The translations under genes and the position numbers were made by a program. The notes below the pieces were generated by a model. That model ran no database searches, was not told the origin of the DNA, and worked only from the letters and a program-made list of their open reading frames with translations. Below, in pieces: positions 23,513 to 34,128 of a DNA stretch of 64,000 bases. Origin of the DNA: Gigaspora margarita (lineage: Eukaryota; Glomeromycota; Glomeromycetes; Diversisporales; Gigasporaceae); assembly GCA_009809945.1 (NCBI GenBank), contig WTPW01000488.1, forward strand, positions 26,976 to 90,975, given 5' to 3'. Within the stretch, counting starts at the first letter, position 1. Every line of letters begins with the position of its first letter.

Positions 23513-23823
23513 CAGGGATGCTGTTTTTTTTGGATAACGCAAAAATTTTGGAAATTTTTGGATTTAGCCGGCATTAAGAAATTAAATTCATAATTCGGGC
23601 CAAGTCATGTGATTCTCGTGACTTTGAATTATAAAATTCTCGAAATTCTGAATCATATGAACACAACCAATCAAATTAATAGAAATTAATAGACAATGAT
23701 CTGTAACCAATCAAACCGCTAAAATAATACTAAAATTTTGGTTTTTTATGGATAACCCCCAAAATTATAGAATTTCCCCCAAAATTATGGAAAATTATGG
23801 ATCCATAATTTTCGACATCCCTG
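23513..23823. mobile_element. hAT-type MITE with perfect 8-base TSD
   Basis: Starts CAGGGATGCTG and ends CGACATCCCTG. The 8-base flank ACTACAAC is identical at 23505-23512 and 23824-23831. Sub-terminal direct and inverted copies of GGATAAC, AAAATTATGGA and TTTTGGAAAT occupy the arms. CAGGGATG ends plus an 8-base TSD are diagnostic of hAT. The perfect TSD suggests a recent insertion. No reading frame. Confidence 0.92.
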
Positions 23824-24124
23824 ACTACAACCTCTAGTCGTCCTCAATATCAAAATACTTAGGTTGAGCTTGCGAATAATTCAATTGTTGTCGTGGAAAA
23901 TCAATTTGGAACGTAACACGTGATGACTTGTATAGATTTTATTTACCGGTAAAGTTATTTTTCATGTGATATGATCATGTAAAAATTTTTTGCCTTGATA
24001 TTTTTGTCATAAAATGACATCATCATTTATGCAAAATGTCACGACAAAAAATTTCACATGCTAATATAATATGAACAATAACATCAATATTGGACATACG
24101 AAAATAACAGTAAATTTTGGAGTC

Positions 24125-24166
24125 AATGTCACTCATGTGCTGCTACGCAGCACATGGGCGTGACAT
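24125..24166. repeat. Strong hairpin, stem about 19 bases
   Basis: AATGTCACTCATGTGCTGC, loop TAC, then GCAGCACATGGGCGTGACATT. Similar in kind to the hairpin at 131-153. Isolated in AT-rich DNA; no neighbouring gene that it could terminate. Confidence 0.6.
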
Positions 24167-24289
24167 TAATTCCGATAAAAAAAATCTCGTCATTTTCATC
24201 GTACGCCCAATATCTTATACTTATTAATATATAATTTCAAATAACCCGATCAAAGCATCAACAAGTCCAATAATAGGTTCTCAAGTAAA

Positions 24290-24600
24290 CGAATTCACGA
24301 AACAATTTTAGTTCATATTTACTTATCCTATGTCTTCAAACATCTCAATATATCAACAAATAAATGGTCTAATAATTTACTACGCCAGCGACTTCAAGGT
24401 GATGCTTCAAGTCAACTTTGTCACCTTAATTCAAATGATAATAAACTGTTACAATATAAGTGATTCCGAATACCTTTAATGAACCTAACAGTCTTGATTA
24501 TATGACCATTGAGAAAATTTTTTGTAAAACGTAGTGAACCAAATGAAGATCTTGATAAAAATTTGTGGACTTTAATCATTGGTAATAGATTTTTATTTTT
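24290..24600 (+). pseudogene. Degraded coding-like stretch, product unrecognised
   Basis: Short coding-like frames are seen, such as NKWSNNLLRQRLQGDASSQL and FFVKRSEPNEDLDKNLWTL, in different frames and ended by AT-rich sequence. A further coding-like piece (KSREFGYKNCIYAFSQMNE) lies near 26380-26440, beyond two MITE insertions. I read this as the remains of one gene broken by decay and insertion, but no family is recognised and introns cannot be excluded. Confidence 0.3.
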
Positions 24601-24624
24601 TATCAGTATTAAATATAACTCATA

Positions 24625-24863
24625 CAGGGGCGTCCCAAAAATTCCGGGTCGGAATACTTCGGAGTGCATCGGAACCATGGTCGGTCGGATTGGAACCGAT
24701 CAATTTTGCCCCAAGATCATAAAAAATTTTACTAATAAATCATGCCCATTCATTAAGTAAAAAATGCCCAGCTGATAATTTTGCTATAGAACCTGCTAAC
24801 AACTTGGGCTAAACGCCGACCTAGATCCGACGCATCCAACCCGGAATTTTGGGGACCCTCCTG
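24625..24863. mobile_element. Tc1/mariner-like MITE, TA-flanked (copy X1)
   Basis: Ends CAGGGGCGTCCCAAAAATTC and complement TTTTGGGGACCCTCCTG, flanked by TA at both ends. The interior includes two matching inverted blocks, GATCGGTTCC-like and GGATGCGTCGG-like. A second copy (X2) is at 25401-26256. Confidence 0.8.
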
Positions 24864-24994
24864 TAAAATTCGATCGGATGCCTTAAAAATTAATGTAAGA
24901 GTATCGATTCGAATATCGATTCGAATAATTGTTTTCGTAATTTTTATTTCCATAAAAGTTACGTGTTTAGTTAAATATTTCTTCTTACTCATTA

Positions 24995-25211
24995 GGCCAG
25001 ACCAAGTTGATTATTTGTTTTACATTACCCCCTTCTCAGAGATCCCCCCTCCCTTATAGTAAAAAAAATTTAGATAGATATACATAGGACTATGAAATAT
25101 TTCATAAAATTTTTTTTGAAATTAAAATTTTACTATATGGACCACCCCTCCCTCCCCCTCCTGGAGGGGAGAGGGGGGTAATGTAAAACACATAATCAAC
25201 TTGGTCTGGCC
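24995..25211. mobile_element. PIF/Harbinger-like MITE, TTA target
   Basis: Ends GGCCAGACCAAGTTGATTAT and complement ATAATCAACTTGGTCTGGCC, flanked by TTA at 24992-24994 and 25212-25214. TTA target plus GG-initial ends fit PIF/Harbinger (Tourist-like). It includes C-rich and G-rich tracts near both ends. Another copy starts at 63807. Confidence 0.8.
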
Positions 25212-25400
25212 TTAACTATTAAAACATAAATTTACTAAATTTACATAAGTAATCAATATGAAATGAACAAGCTAACTGCATATGAAGTAAAATTTTGTAA
25301 GGAATTTTTTTGTTAAGACACACAGGGAAGCTTCATCAAAAAAATTCATTTACTGATCTTTCGCTTTCTATGAGCCAACATGTGTGCTACACGATTTTTA

Positions 25401-26256
25401 CAGAGCTGTTCCCAATAAGGATAGGAATCATATAGTCATTAGTCGATTAGTCGACGATTAGTCAACTAATTGACTAAATTTTTTCATAGTCAGTCGATTG
25501 ATTAGCCGATTAGTCAATTAGTTGATTAGTCGATTAGTTGATTAGTCGACTAGTCGATTAGTTGATTAGTTGATTAGTCGATTAGTTGACTAATCAATTA
25601 GTCGACTAATCAATTAGTCGACTAATCGACTAGTCGATTAGTTGACTAATCGATTAGTTGATTAATCGATTAGTCAATTAGTCAATTAGTCGATTAGATT
25701 ATTCATCTATTTCATATTTTCATTACTATATTTCTGGTATTCATTTTTTTGTATATTTATTGACTAGCCAATTTATCAACTAATTGATTAATCGACTAAT
25801 CGACTAATCGACTAATCGATTAGTTAATTAGTTGACTAATCGACTAGTCGATTAGTCGACTAGTCAATTAGTTGACTAATTGATTAGTCGACTAATCGAT
25901 TAGTCGATTAGTCAACTAATTGATTAGTCGATTAATCAAATTAGTCAATTTTTAGTCAGTTGCAGACTAACAGTTTTAGTCGACTAACTAATCGACTAAA
26001 AATTTTGACCAATTCCTATTCTTAGTCCTCAAATTTCTGGGTCAAATGCATTAGAGCTAGGTCAGCATTTAGCCCTACTTGTTAGCAGGTTCTATAGCAA
26101 AATTATCAGCTGGACATTTTTTTACTTAATGAATGAATATGATTTATTAGTAAAATTTTTTATAATTTTGGGACAAAATTAATCAAATTCAATCTAGCTG
26201 ATCATGATTCTGATACACTCCGATGTTCCCAACCCAGAATTTTAGAGACTCCCCTG
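25401..26256. mobile_element. Tc1/mariner-like MITE copy X2, interrupted by an iteron element
   Basis: It begins TACAGAGCTGTTCCCAA and ends AGAGACTCCCCTGTA. Between 26033 and 26256 it matches the complement and body of X1 (blocks AACCTGCTAAC/GTTAGCAGGTT and CAGCTGATAATTTT). The element at 25416-26024 entered 15 bases from its left end. Confidence 0.75.
25416..26024. mobile_element. Iteron-armed hAT-like element made of TTAGTCGA repeats
   Basis: Ends TAAGGATAGGAAT and complement ATTCCTATTCTTA. The flanks GTTCCCAA (25408-25415) and GTCCTCAA (26025-26032) agree at 6 of 8 bases. Almost all of the 609 bases is an array of TTAGTCGA/TCGACTAA units in both orientations around a short unique centre near 25700-25770. 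Non-coding. Confidence 0.75.
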
Positions 26257-27559
26257 TATGAGTTGCATCTGATCAATGATTTATATAAGACAAAATTTGC
26301 ATTCAGCCAATAGGAACTTGGGGAATTAGTAAACCCAAAATTTTGATCTGTAATCGCTGCATACAATAATGCAGATCCAATTACTAAATCACGAGAATTT
26401 GGCTATAAAAATTGTATATATGCTTTTTCTCAAATGAATGAATTATATAATTATTTATTTATTTATTATTTATTTATTTTTTGCTCCTCTCTTTTGTAAG
26501 AGGAATGTAATATTAACTACTAAATCATATTTATCTGATCTCAAATATTGGGTGGCATGATATTGAGTATTGTATAAAATTTTTCGCAGTAAATTACTAC
26601 AATAGTTAGTAAGTTTTGTAACAAAATTTTTTATAGTAAATTGTGATAAAAACCACAACTTTTAATTCCAATATAAGCTAACTCAAAATTATTCTGCATT
26701 GAGGTGTTCGATGCACTATTAAAATCAAATTTATATATGGTATCATATAAAATTTTAATAAGACTAATTTTTTAAATAATTTTTCTAATTAACCAATTGG
26801 AACATTTATATATAAAAATGTAACACACTTTTTTAGATACACTGGTTGTGTTCATTGTTTTTCTGAAAAACTTCAATAAAAATTGATCACACTCCTTATA
26901 ACTATGAAGTTACAGAGTTTTTTTTTTAACATTACATATGGTAAATTTATTTTTTTAAAAAAAATATTTTAATTACATTTTTATTTGGGTGGTTGGGAAA
27001 ATTTTTTAAATAAATTGATAGCACTGATAGTATTTTCCTGTAAAAACTATGCCAGACTTTTTCATTAGTATTCTAATATCGTATAATGAAAAAGAGTCTG
27101 AACTGCTAAAAAGGACCATACTGCTTAGCTGTAATGTTTTGTACAATTCTGTCAAAATTGCAGATTATTTGACCGGAATTAAAATTGGTTTGTTATAATT
27201 CTGGTTATATAATCTGCAAATTAGGCCAGAATTATGAACAAGGCATTTCTTAACCAGCTTTAAACACTATCTAAAAATGTTTTAGATTATGTAATCTACA
27301 TTAATTTATATGCTCATTATACTAGTATTATCATATGTAATATGTGAGAGATAGTACTGTTCAACATTTTGGTATGCTATATTTTTTCTTATTTTAGGGG
27401 ATCACTAAAGCAGGGCAAAAAAAAGTTATATTTCTAATATAAATAGAGTTATTTTTTGATGTAATTAGGGCTAAAGGGCTATTTATATATCAAGAATGTA
27501 ATTTATGCAGTATGTAGATCAGAATATTGAATTTACTTTGCTTTATGTTTTGGAATATA
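26257..27559. other. AT-rich spacer with one satellite monomer
   Basis: At about 26570-26700 a monomer related to the 6.9-8.5 kb satellite is recognisable (AAAATTTTTTATAGTAAATTG, TGATAAAAACCACAA). The rest contains no gene or element that I can support. Confidence 0.45.
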
Positions 27560-27733
27560 CAGTATAACCCTGCAATAGTCACATTTGCATTAGTCACAAT
27601 CTCGCTATTATCACCTCAATTCTTCTATTTAACTATATATACTATATATAAATTCTTGCTCGTATTAGTTACAATCTCACAATAGATACATAGAATATCT
27701 AATTTTGGTATGTGACTATTGCGGGTGATATTG
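27560..27733. mobile_element. Pogo-like MITE flanked by TA
   Basis: Ends CAGTATAACCCTGCAATAGTC and complement GACTATTGCGGGTGATATTG, with TA on both sides. Internal copies of TTAGTCACAATCTCGC and TTAGTTACAATCTCAC. 174 bases. Confidence 0.8.
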
Positions 27734-27881
27734 TATTATGATTATCTTATTTTTTCTGTTTAGGAATATTTCAAGATGATGATTATATACATTTTTATGT
27801 TGCTTATGCTGATTATTTAAAAAAAATCCTATTTCAATAGGAGTAATGATTTCATTTGTTCATTTTTGGAAAGAATTATAA

Positions 27882-29052
27882 TTTTTTTTTTTTTAGAACT
27901 TAAGCAGCCATGCTAATACTTTATTAAGCCATTTATATTAACATCTCTGTACATATAGAATATTACTTAATACTCAAGTTTAGCATCATCTGGCCATCCA
28001 GTCAGAACCTAGGTTTCTGGATACCTAAATGCGACCTACTGCACTGTTTTAATCTGGAAACAGACTGCTCGTCTGACTACTTAAAGTACTATAAAAGGGA
28101 CTTCTTTCTTTTACGACAAGCACAAAATGTCTTCCAAACTTCTTTCATCTTGCTAGCTAGACAGCGCTTTTTACCAAGGTTGCTATCTTTCTTCCTCAAT
28201 CTTTCTTATCTAACTTCTCAAATAGGGGCCAGATGTTTTCTATCCACTAGAACAAAAGTTTAACGAAAATAAAAGGGGAGTGCTAAAAGAGGGTAATACT
28301 AACAAATCTAAATGATAACCAAAATTATATAATATGAAGGAGAAGAGATAAAAAAACAAAAAAGGAGAAAACAAAAAATAGTGCAAGGTAGAAAGAAAAC
28401 GTAACCAACTAATGTTGTTCCTAGAACTAATTTATAAATTATATAGACTGCGCAAAGCATAAGGCTTTACCAAAGTACTATATTTACATATATGTAGAAG
28501 ACATAAAATAGAACTAAACTGCATCTACAGAATATTCTAGAAAGAAATTTTATTTCGAATTTTTTCTATTCGATCTCACGTGTTTGTTTACTGACATACA
28601 TCATCTTGCTCTCATGACCTAGCTCCAACTTAGTAGACATCTTCCCAATTAGGGGAGTAAACAATGCTGATCTTTTGGAGGGGGTAAGCCATATTTCCCA
28701 CTTTTTGGCAAAATTTTGAAAATTCCAAAAGGCAATGAGAAAAAGGCCAGGAATAAGTACCAAATGTAAAGAAGTTGGTAGTAGTTACATTTAGCATAAT
28801 AACATATCTCAAAACTAAACTCTAGGTCATTGTCCACTACTTCTTTGCTCAATAGTGCCAAGCAAGAGGTCTACTAATGGTAAGTGATAAACTTTAAGAT
28901 AGTCTATGAACTTTATCTCTAAACAACAAGTGTCACTCACTGTAGGCTTTATTTGGTAGAGCCAATTTACTATTTTATGTGTTAAATGTAAAGTTTCATA
29001 GGTCAGTCTTCTTGGAATTTTTTGGTACGAAGAATTGTTGAAAAGAGTTGAA
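27882..29052 (-). mobile_element. Poly(A)-ended retroposon (LINE-like 3' end), copy 2
   Basis: Minus-strand relative of 13024-13953. A T-run at 27882-27894 is the poly(A) tail, and just inside it the minus strand reads CTTAATAAAGTATTAGCATG, with AATAAA. Shared blocks with copy 1 are GGCACTATTGAGCAAAGAAG, CCAAAAAGTGGGAAATATGG and TTTCTTTCTAGA, and it extends upstream to CTCTTTTCAACAATT near 29052. The 3' untranslated parts have diverged. No complete protein domain. Confidence 0.55.
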
Positions 29053-29482
29053 AAAACAAATTTGATTATAATTTTTTAATTTTAATATGTATGATGATTA
29101 CTTGTTATTTAAAGTAAGGAGATTCAAATGTTGATCATTGTGCATTTCCCATTATGACATTTTTCTATCATCTAAAATCTTTAATAGGTAATTATTATAA
29201 CATTCTCAGGACATACATATGACTATTAAATCTGATTAAAATCATAATGTGACATTATTTTTAACAATCAATATGTGAAATTGAGATATTATTAATTTCG
29301 GTATATTATTATAATATTAATGATTATTAATTTCAAAAATGATGCATTACCATATATTTTTGAATTTTGTATTTTTGTCACAGCTCCATTGTTTTCATAT
29401 AATTTTCATTGCTTTTTTTGAGCTTTGGTTTCGTCTTTTGCTTAGTAACTAATTTCATCCTGCTTTGATAAACTTACAATTA
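29053..29482. other. AT-rich spacer
   Basis: No gene or element recognised. Confidence 0.4.
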
Positions 29483-30069
29483 TAGATGCTGGTGAAATTA
29501 AATCAGAGTGGTGAAATGATTTCACCATTTCACCAATCACTAATCGGTAATAGTGAAACTGGTGTAACTGGTGAATTGGTATAATTGGTATAATTGGTGA
29601 ATTGGTGAATTGGTGAAATAGTGAATTGGTGAATTGGTGGAATAATGAAACAGAGGAATAGTGAAATGGTGAATTTCCAGAGTCTGGAATTATTTCAGCC
29701 TGGAATTTGGTTAGGTTTTTGTTCATGTTTTTACATTTTATGTTTTTACAGGCACACTTTGAGGTCAGAACTATTAAACATTTATAGGACTGAGCAAATT
29801 CACCAATTCACCATTTCACCAATTCACCATTTCACCAATTCACCAATTCACCATTTCACCATTTCACCAATTCACCGTTTCACCAATTCAATTCACCATT
29901 TCACCAATTCAACAATTCACCAATTCACCAATTTCACCAATTTCACCAATTCACCAATTCACCAATTTCACCAATTTCACCAATTCACCAAAATAAAATT
30001 TTGGTGTAATTCTGGTGAAACTATTTCACCATTTTACCTGGTGAAATGGTTTAATTTCACCAGCATCTA
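29483..30069. mobile_element. Iteron-armed element made of TTCACCAA repeats
   Basis: Ends TAGATGCTGGTGAAATTAAA and complement. The left arm is a run of GGTGAATT units and the right arm is the opposite, TTCACCAATTCACCATT, around a centre of about 150 bases that is not repeated. Same design as 25416-26024 and 50157-50884. A clear TSD is not visible. The open frame through the right arm (about 150 residues of His-Phe-Thr-Asn-Ser-Pro) is only translated microsatellite. Confidence 0.75.
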
Positions 30070-30374
30070 TACTTATGATCACTTCAAAAACATCATATTT
30101 CATTAGTAATCTATTTTACAGATGATTGATTTATGGACAAGTTCATTTCATAAGCAATATATTTTACTTTTGCAAAGCAATTCTAGTTATAGTCATTAGG
30201 ATTAAGTTTAGAATTAGAATCAACTATTAGTTGTTTACAAGATGAACTTGTCTATAAATTAATTGCCTATAAAATAAGCTTGTCAGTGAAATGAGTATTA
30301 ATAAGATATGGTGGTTTTAAAATATTGTTAGCATGAACAGTTTTTTTTATGATGAATGATTATTAGAGTCATGG

Positions 30375-30530
30375 TAAGAATGTACAAAGTTAATTTTTTA
30401 TTTTGTATAACATGGTCAAAAATTCCAGTCAGCAAGTCTGTTTTTTTCTTTTTTTTTTAATCTACTGTAAATTAATAAGCTCATGTTTACATATAAGGCC
30501 GCGTAAAGATAATTTTCAAATTTCATAACA
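30375..30530. repeat. Family R fragment
   Basis: Contains GTACAAAGTTAATTTTTTAT, TTGTATAACATGG, CCAGTCAGCAAGTC and CTACTGTAAATTAATAAGC blocks, as at 9.8-11.1 kb. Confidence 0.55.
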
Positions 30531-30937
30531 TAGTATCGACCTATGAAAATACACAAAAATGAGCATAACTCTTGATCCAGTAATCAGAATTTGATGAAAC
30601 AACCACCATAAACTCAGCTTGATGAGATAGTTCGAATGAGCTATAGATCATTTCTATATGACTACTGGTTGCCAAAATTGGAACCAATAAACAATTAAGT
30701 ATAGAATTTATATTTTGATTGGTTAGATGATTCACTGCACACTGAAGTGCATATATGGCATTTATAAAATATGACATATTTATAGCATATATACTCTATA
30801 TTTTATTTATTACACATATCAGTCATCTGATTTGTCACACAATATTGAATGTAAATTTCATCTATATGAAATTTAAAAAATTACATATAAAATTACTATA
30901 AACTTTGAAGCAATGATATTTCTCAACCTACATATTA

Positions 30938-31127
30938 CCGTATATTACTGAATAGAAGCTACTCCTGAATAGAAGCTACCTCTCAATTTTGAATCCAAAA
31001 ATCTGAAAACAGTTACTATGTTGTAATAGTAAAGTTAGACCCAAATAGAAGCTACCCCTGCGGTTTAGTCTAAGAAAATCAAAGAAAATCGAAAATTTTT
31101 TGGTAGCTTCTATTCGATAATATACGG
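30938..31127. mobile_element. Short CCGTAT-family MITE in the left foldback arm
   Basis: Ends CCGTATATTACTGAATAGAAG and complement, flanked by TA. The opposite foldback arm lacks it and gives the empty site CATATTAATTTAAAA, which proves a TA duplication of two bases. 190 bases, with AATAGAAGCTACC iterons near both ends. Confidence 0.9.
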
Positions 31128-31684
31128 TAATTTAAAATTAAATTTTACGATTACATAGAGCAAAGGAGGCGAATAAAAAAACCTTCCTGCCAAGCTACAG
31201 TTCTGCTGTTTTGCACAAAATGAAAATGTAACTTTACCAAAAACCAATATTTTTAATTTCAAGATAAGAAGCATATGTAAAATCATGCTCTGAACAATTT
31301 TACTTAGTTAACAGAAGTGGGTTATCTTGTAAGAAAAATGGGTTATCTATGTACTAAAGTTAAAATTTATCATTTTTCATTATTGAACTTTTTTCCTTAT
31401 TAGGTAACCTATTTTGGGCTCTTAAGCAAAGTTGTTCAGAACGTAATTTTACATTATATTTAAGATTGAAATGCACTTTTTGGACGTTTTCTAAGTAAAA
31501 AATAGTGTTAAAGTTAGAAAAAAATTTTTTTCTAAAAAATTTTTTTAAAAAAAATTTTTTTTCTAACTTTAACCCCATTTTTCACTTAGAAAACGTCCAA
31601 AAAGTGCATTTTAATCTTAAATATAATGTAAAATTACGTTCTGAACAACTTTGCTTAAGAGCCCAAAATAGGTTACCTAATAAG

Positions 31685-31969
31685 GGGGACGTCTAAAGCG
31701 GAGACAAATCATATTTAATAATTTTTTCAATTAAAATTAGGGTTAGGGTCATCCTATATTGGGTTAGATTAGGTTTTAGGTAAATATATATAAGCAAAAT
31801 TGCCTTCCCGACATTTTTGATTAACACATCGAGGTAGGTTTAGACTGGCATTTTTTGTATTTTTCAAGGTTTTCGCTTCTCTTTCATTTTTGCTTCGCCA
31901 AAGATCATCAAAATTCTATAATTTGATTGGCAGTTGATCACATGATTTGTCTCCACTTTAGATGACCCC
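31685..31969. mobile_element. MITE with 8-base TSD CTAATAAG in the right foldback arm
   Basis: Ends GGGGACGTCTAAAGCGGAG and complement CTCCACTTTAGATGACCCC. CTAATAAG is present at 31677-31684 and 31970-31977, and the left arm supplies the empty site CCTAATAAGGAAAA. An internal AATTAGGGTTAGGGTC tract resembles a telomere repeat. An 8-base TSD fits hAT, although the GGGG ends are atypical. Confidence 0.85.
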
Positions 31970-32790
31970 CTAATAAGGAAAAAAAGTTCAATAATAAAAA
32001 ATGATAAATTTTAACTTTAGTACATAGATAACCCATTTTTCTTACAAGGTAACCCACTTCTGCTGACTAAGTAAAGTTGTTTAGAGCATGATTTTACATA
32101 TGCTTCTTATCTTAAAATAAAAAAATATTGGTTTTTGGCGAAGTTACATTTTCATTTTGTGCAAAAACAGCAGAACTGTGGCTTGGCAGGAAAGGTTTTT
32201 TTATTCGCCTCCTTTTGCTCTATATAATCACGAAATTTAATTTTAAATTAATATGTAGATTGAGAAACATCATTGCTTCAAAGTTTATAGTAATTTTATA
32301 TATAATTTTTTAAAATTTCATATAGACGAAATTTACATGTGACAAATTGGATAACTAATATGTTATTTATTTCATATATTACATTTATATTATATATACT
32401 ATATATTTTATTAGTAGTAGATATAGCATTTATTGCATATGTAATAGATATAGCCCATTATATTTGTGAAAAAACAAAATGTATAAAAGCAGCCGATGTG
32501 GACCCAAGTTCAACATTGAGTTTTTATACTCTTTTAATAATAAAAACCAATATTTTCTATACATGTTAAATAGTTACTAGTATTTTCATATACTTATAAT
32601 TGTTGTCTTTTTTGTAATTGCAAATTGCCTTAAATCTTCTTTGTTAAGTTTTATTAAAAAACACCTTTTGACTTAGATATATCACAGTAACAAGTGAGGT
32701 TACACAAAGTATTCACTGTCTAAGGTCACTCTAGTTACCTACTATTTTTAAAGAAGTAGATATAGGATAATAGTAGAATTAGAAATTTTG

Positions 32791-33205
32791 AATTTTTTTT
32801 TCAGATCATATAATTCCAGAAAATTAAAGTTACCATCATCAGGCAATACAGGAGAAAAATTAACACAATTGGAATTGAAAAAAATTTTTTGAAAAATTTG
32901 GTGAGCAAGTTATACAAAACAAAAAATTAACTTTGTATAGCCTGGCTATGCAAATTTAATTTTTCATTTTAAATAATATGATCCAAAATTTTAGTATTTT
33001 TTTTAATCTATTGAAGTTAAATAAGCTCATATTGAGATAATTCCAGAAAATTAAGGTTGACATCAGATGATACCTAAGGAAAAATTAAGCAGCAAAAATG
33101 AAATAATTGGCACAATTGGAATTAAAAAAAAATTATTATTATTTTTGAAAAATTGGATCAGCGGGTTATACAAAATAAAAAATTAACTTTGTATGCCTAA
33201 TTTGG
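32791..33205. repeat. Family R, two partial copies in tandem
   Basis: Blocks such as ATAATTCCAGAAAATTAARGTT, CATCAGATGATACC, AACACAATTGGAATT and AACTTTGTATRGCCT occur twice, near 32810-32940 and 33040-33200. Complement of the 2.2 kb copy. Confidence 0.6.
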
Positions 33206-33539
33206 GGAGTTTGTCAAATGTTAGATTAGAAAATTTTATAGAGCTACATTTTGATTTTTCACCGCAACTTTTATGGTTTATGTCATGGTCCTTCTAATAT
33301 CTTGTTAGATACAGGTATTTTCTGGTTAATTCTGTAATTACACATGATTAATGAATCGAATTACTAAGATTATAAAGATTTTATATCTTTTGTTATGAGT
33401 TTATATAGGCTACCTGAGCTTGAGCTTGTTGCATATTCCAATTGTGCACAACGACACATGCTATACAGCTATTCCTTATATTAAAATTATATATATCATA
33501 CATAATTGTACTGGTTCTGCATGGCATTACATGTTACAT

Positions 33540-34119
33540 TGGGGGTGAGATCAACTATGTAAATCAAAATTATATATAGATGTATATCAAATTTTATATG
33601 TGAAATTTTTTTTATGCATGATGTAGATCACGATTTTTATTATAATTAGATAGTAAATTTTAAATAGAAAGATAGCCTTAACAATATTATATTTCAAGAT
33701 AAAACCTTTGTAAAGCCTAATATCGAACCTTTGTTAACAAAGTTACGTTTTTATTTTTTGCATTTGAATATAAAAATTTCAAAATTCTACTGCTATTTTT
33801 AAATTTTTATATTCAAAAGTTATGTTTTTATTTTTTGCATTTGAATATAAAAATTTCAAAATTCTACTGCTATTTTTAAATTTTTATATTCAAATGCAAA
33901 AAATAAAAATGTAACTTTGTTAACAAAGGTCCGATATTAGGCTTTACAAAGGTTTTATCTTGAAATATAATATTGTTAAGGCTATCTTTCTATTTAAAAT
34001 TTACTATCTAATTAATAATAAAAATCGTGATCTACATCATGCATAAAAAAAAATTCACATATAAAATTTGATATACATCTATACATAATTTTGATTTACA
34101 TAGCTGATCTCACCTCCCA
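33540..34119. mobile_element. Mutator-like foldback with perfect 9-base TSD
   Basis: Ends TGGGGGTGAGATCA and TGATCTCACCTCCCA, with inverted repeats of roughly 260 bases reaching to the centre. ATGTTACAT is duplicated exactly at 33531-33539 and 34120-34128. Near the centre a block of about 75 bases beginning TTTTTATTTTTTGCATTTG is tandemly duplicated. A 9-base TSD and long inverted repeats fit MULEs. Arm identity is high, suggesting recent origin. Non-coding. Confidence 0.9.
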
Positions 34120-34128
34120 ATGTTACAT

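Larger units (their letters stand above)
30830..32357. mobile_element. Long foldback element, CAGTCA end, 4-base ATAT TSD
   Basis: The two arms are near-complementary over most of their length, from TTTGTCACA at each outer end to a centre near 31545 where an A/T hairpin joins them. Matching blocks are GGAGGCGAATAAAAAAACC, GTTCTGCTGTTTTGCAC and CTTTTTGGACGTTTTCTAAG. Comparison with the uninterrupted copy at 40.9 kb gives the empty site and a duplicated ATAT (30826-30829, 32358-32361). Two MITEs (30938 and 31685) lie inside it. Frames within the arms are mirror images of each other and not genes. Confidence 0.85.
30533..32790 (-). mobile_element. Truncated copy of the 40.9 kb element, opened by a foldback
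   Basis: Blocks 30533-30829 and 32358-32790 match, in the same order, the complement of 41040-41795. Shared sequences include CTATGAAAATACAYAAAAATG, GCATATATGGCATTTATAAAA, GCAGCMGATGTGGACCC and GGTTACACAAAGT. The terminal inverted repeats of the full element are missing here. Small frames conserved between copies (such as CIKAADVDP) hint at a former short coding region, but both copies are too divergent to claim one. The intervening 30830-32357 is a later insertion. Confidence 0.75.

Noticed and set aside
29645-30106. 153-residue open frame rich in His, Phe, Thr, Asn, Ser and Pro
   Set aside because: It is translation of the TTCACCAA/TTCACCATT iteron array of the element at 29483-30069, not a protein gene.
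31360-31696. Mirror-image open frames on both strands near the foldback centre
   Set aside because: They are the two complementary arms of the same foldback; equal frames on opposite strands reflect the palindrome.
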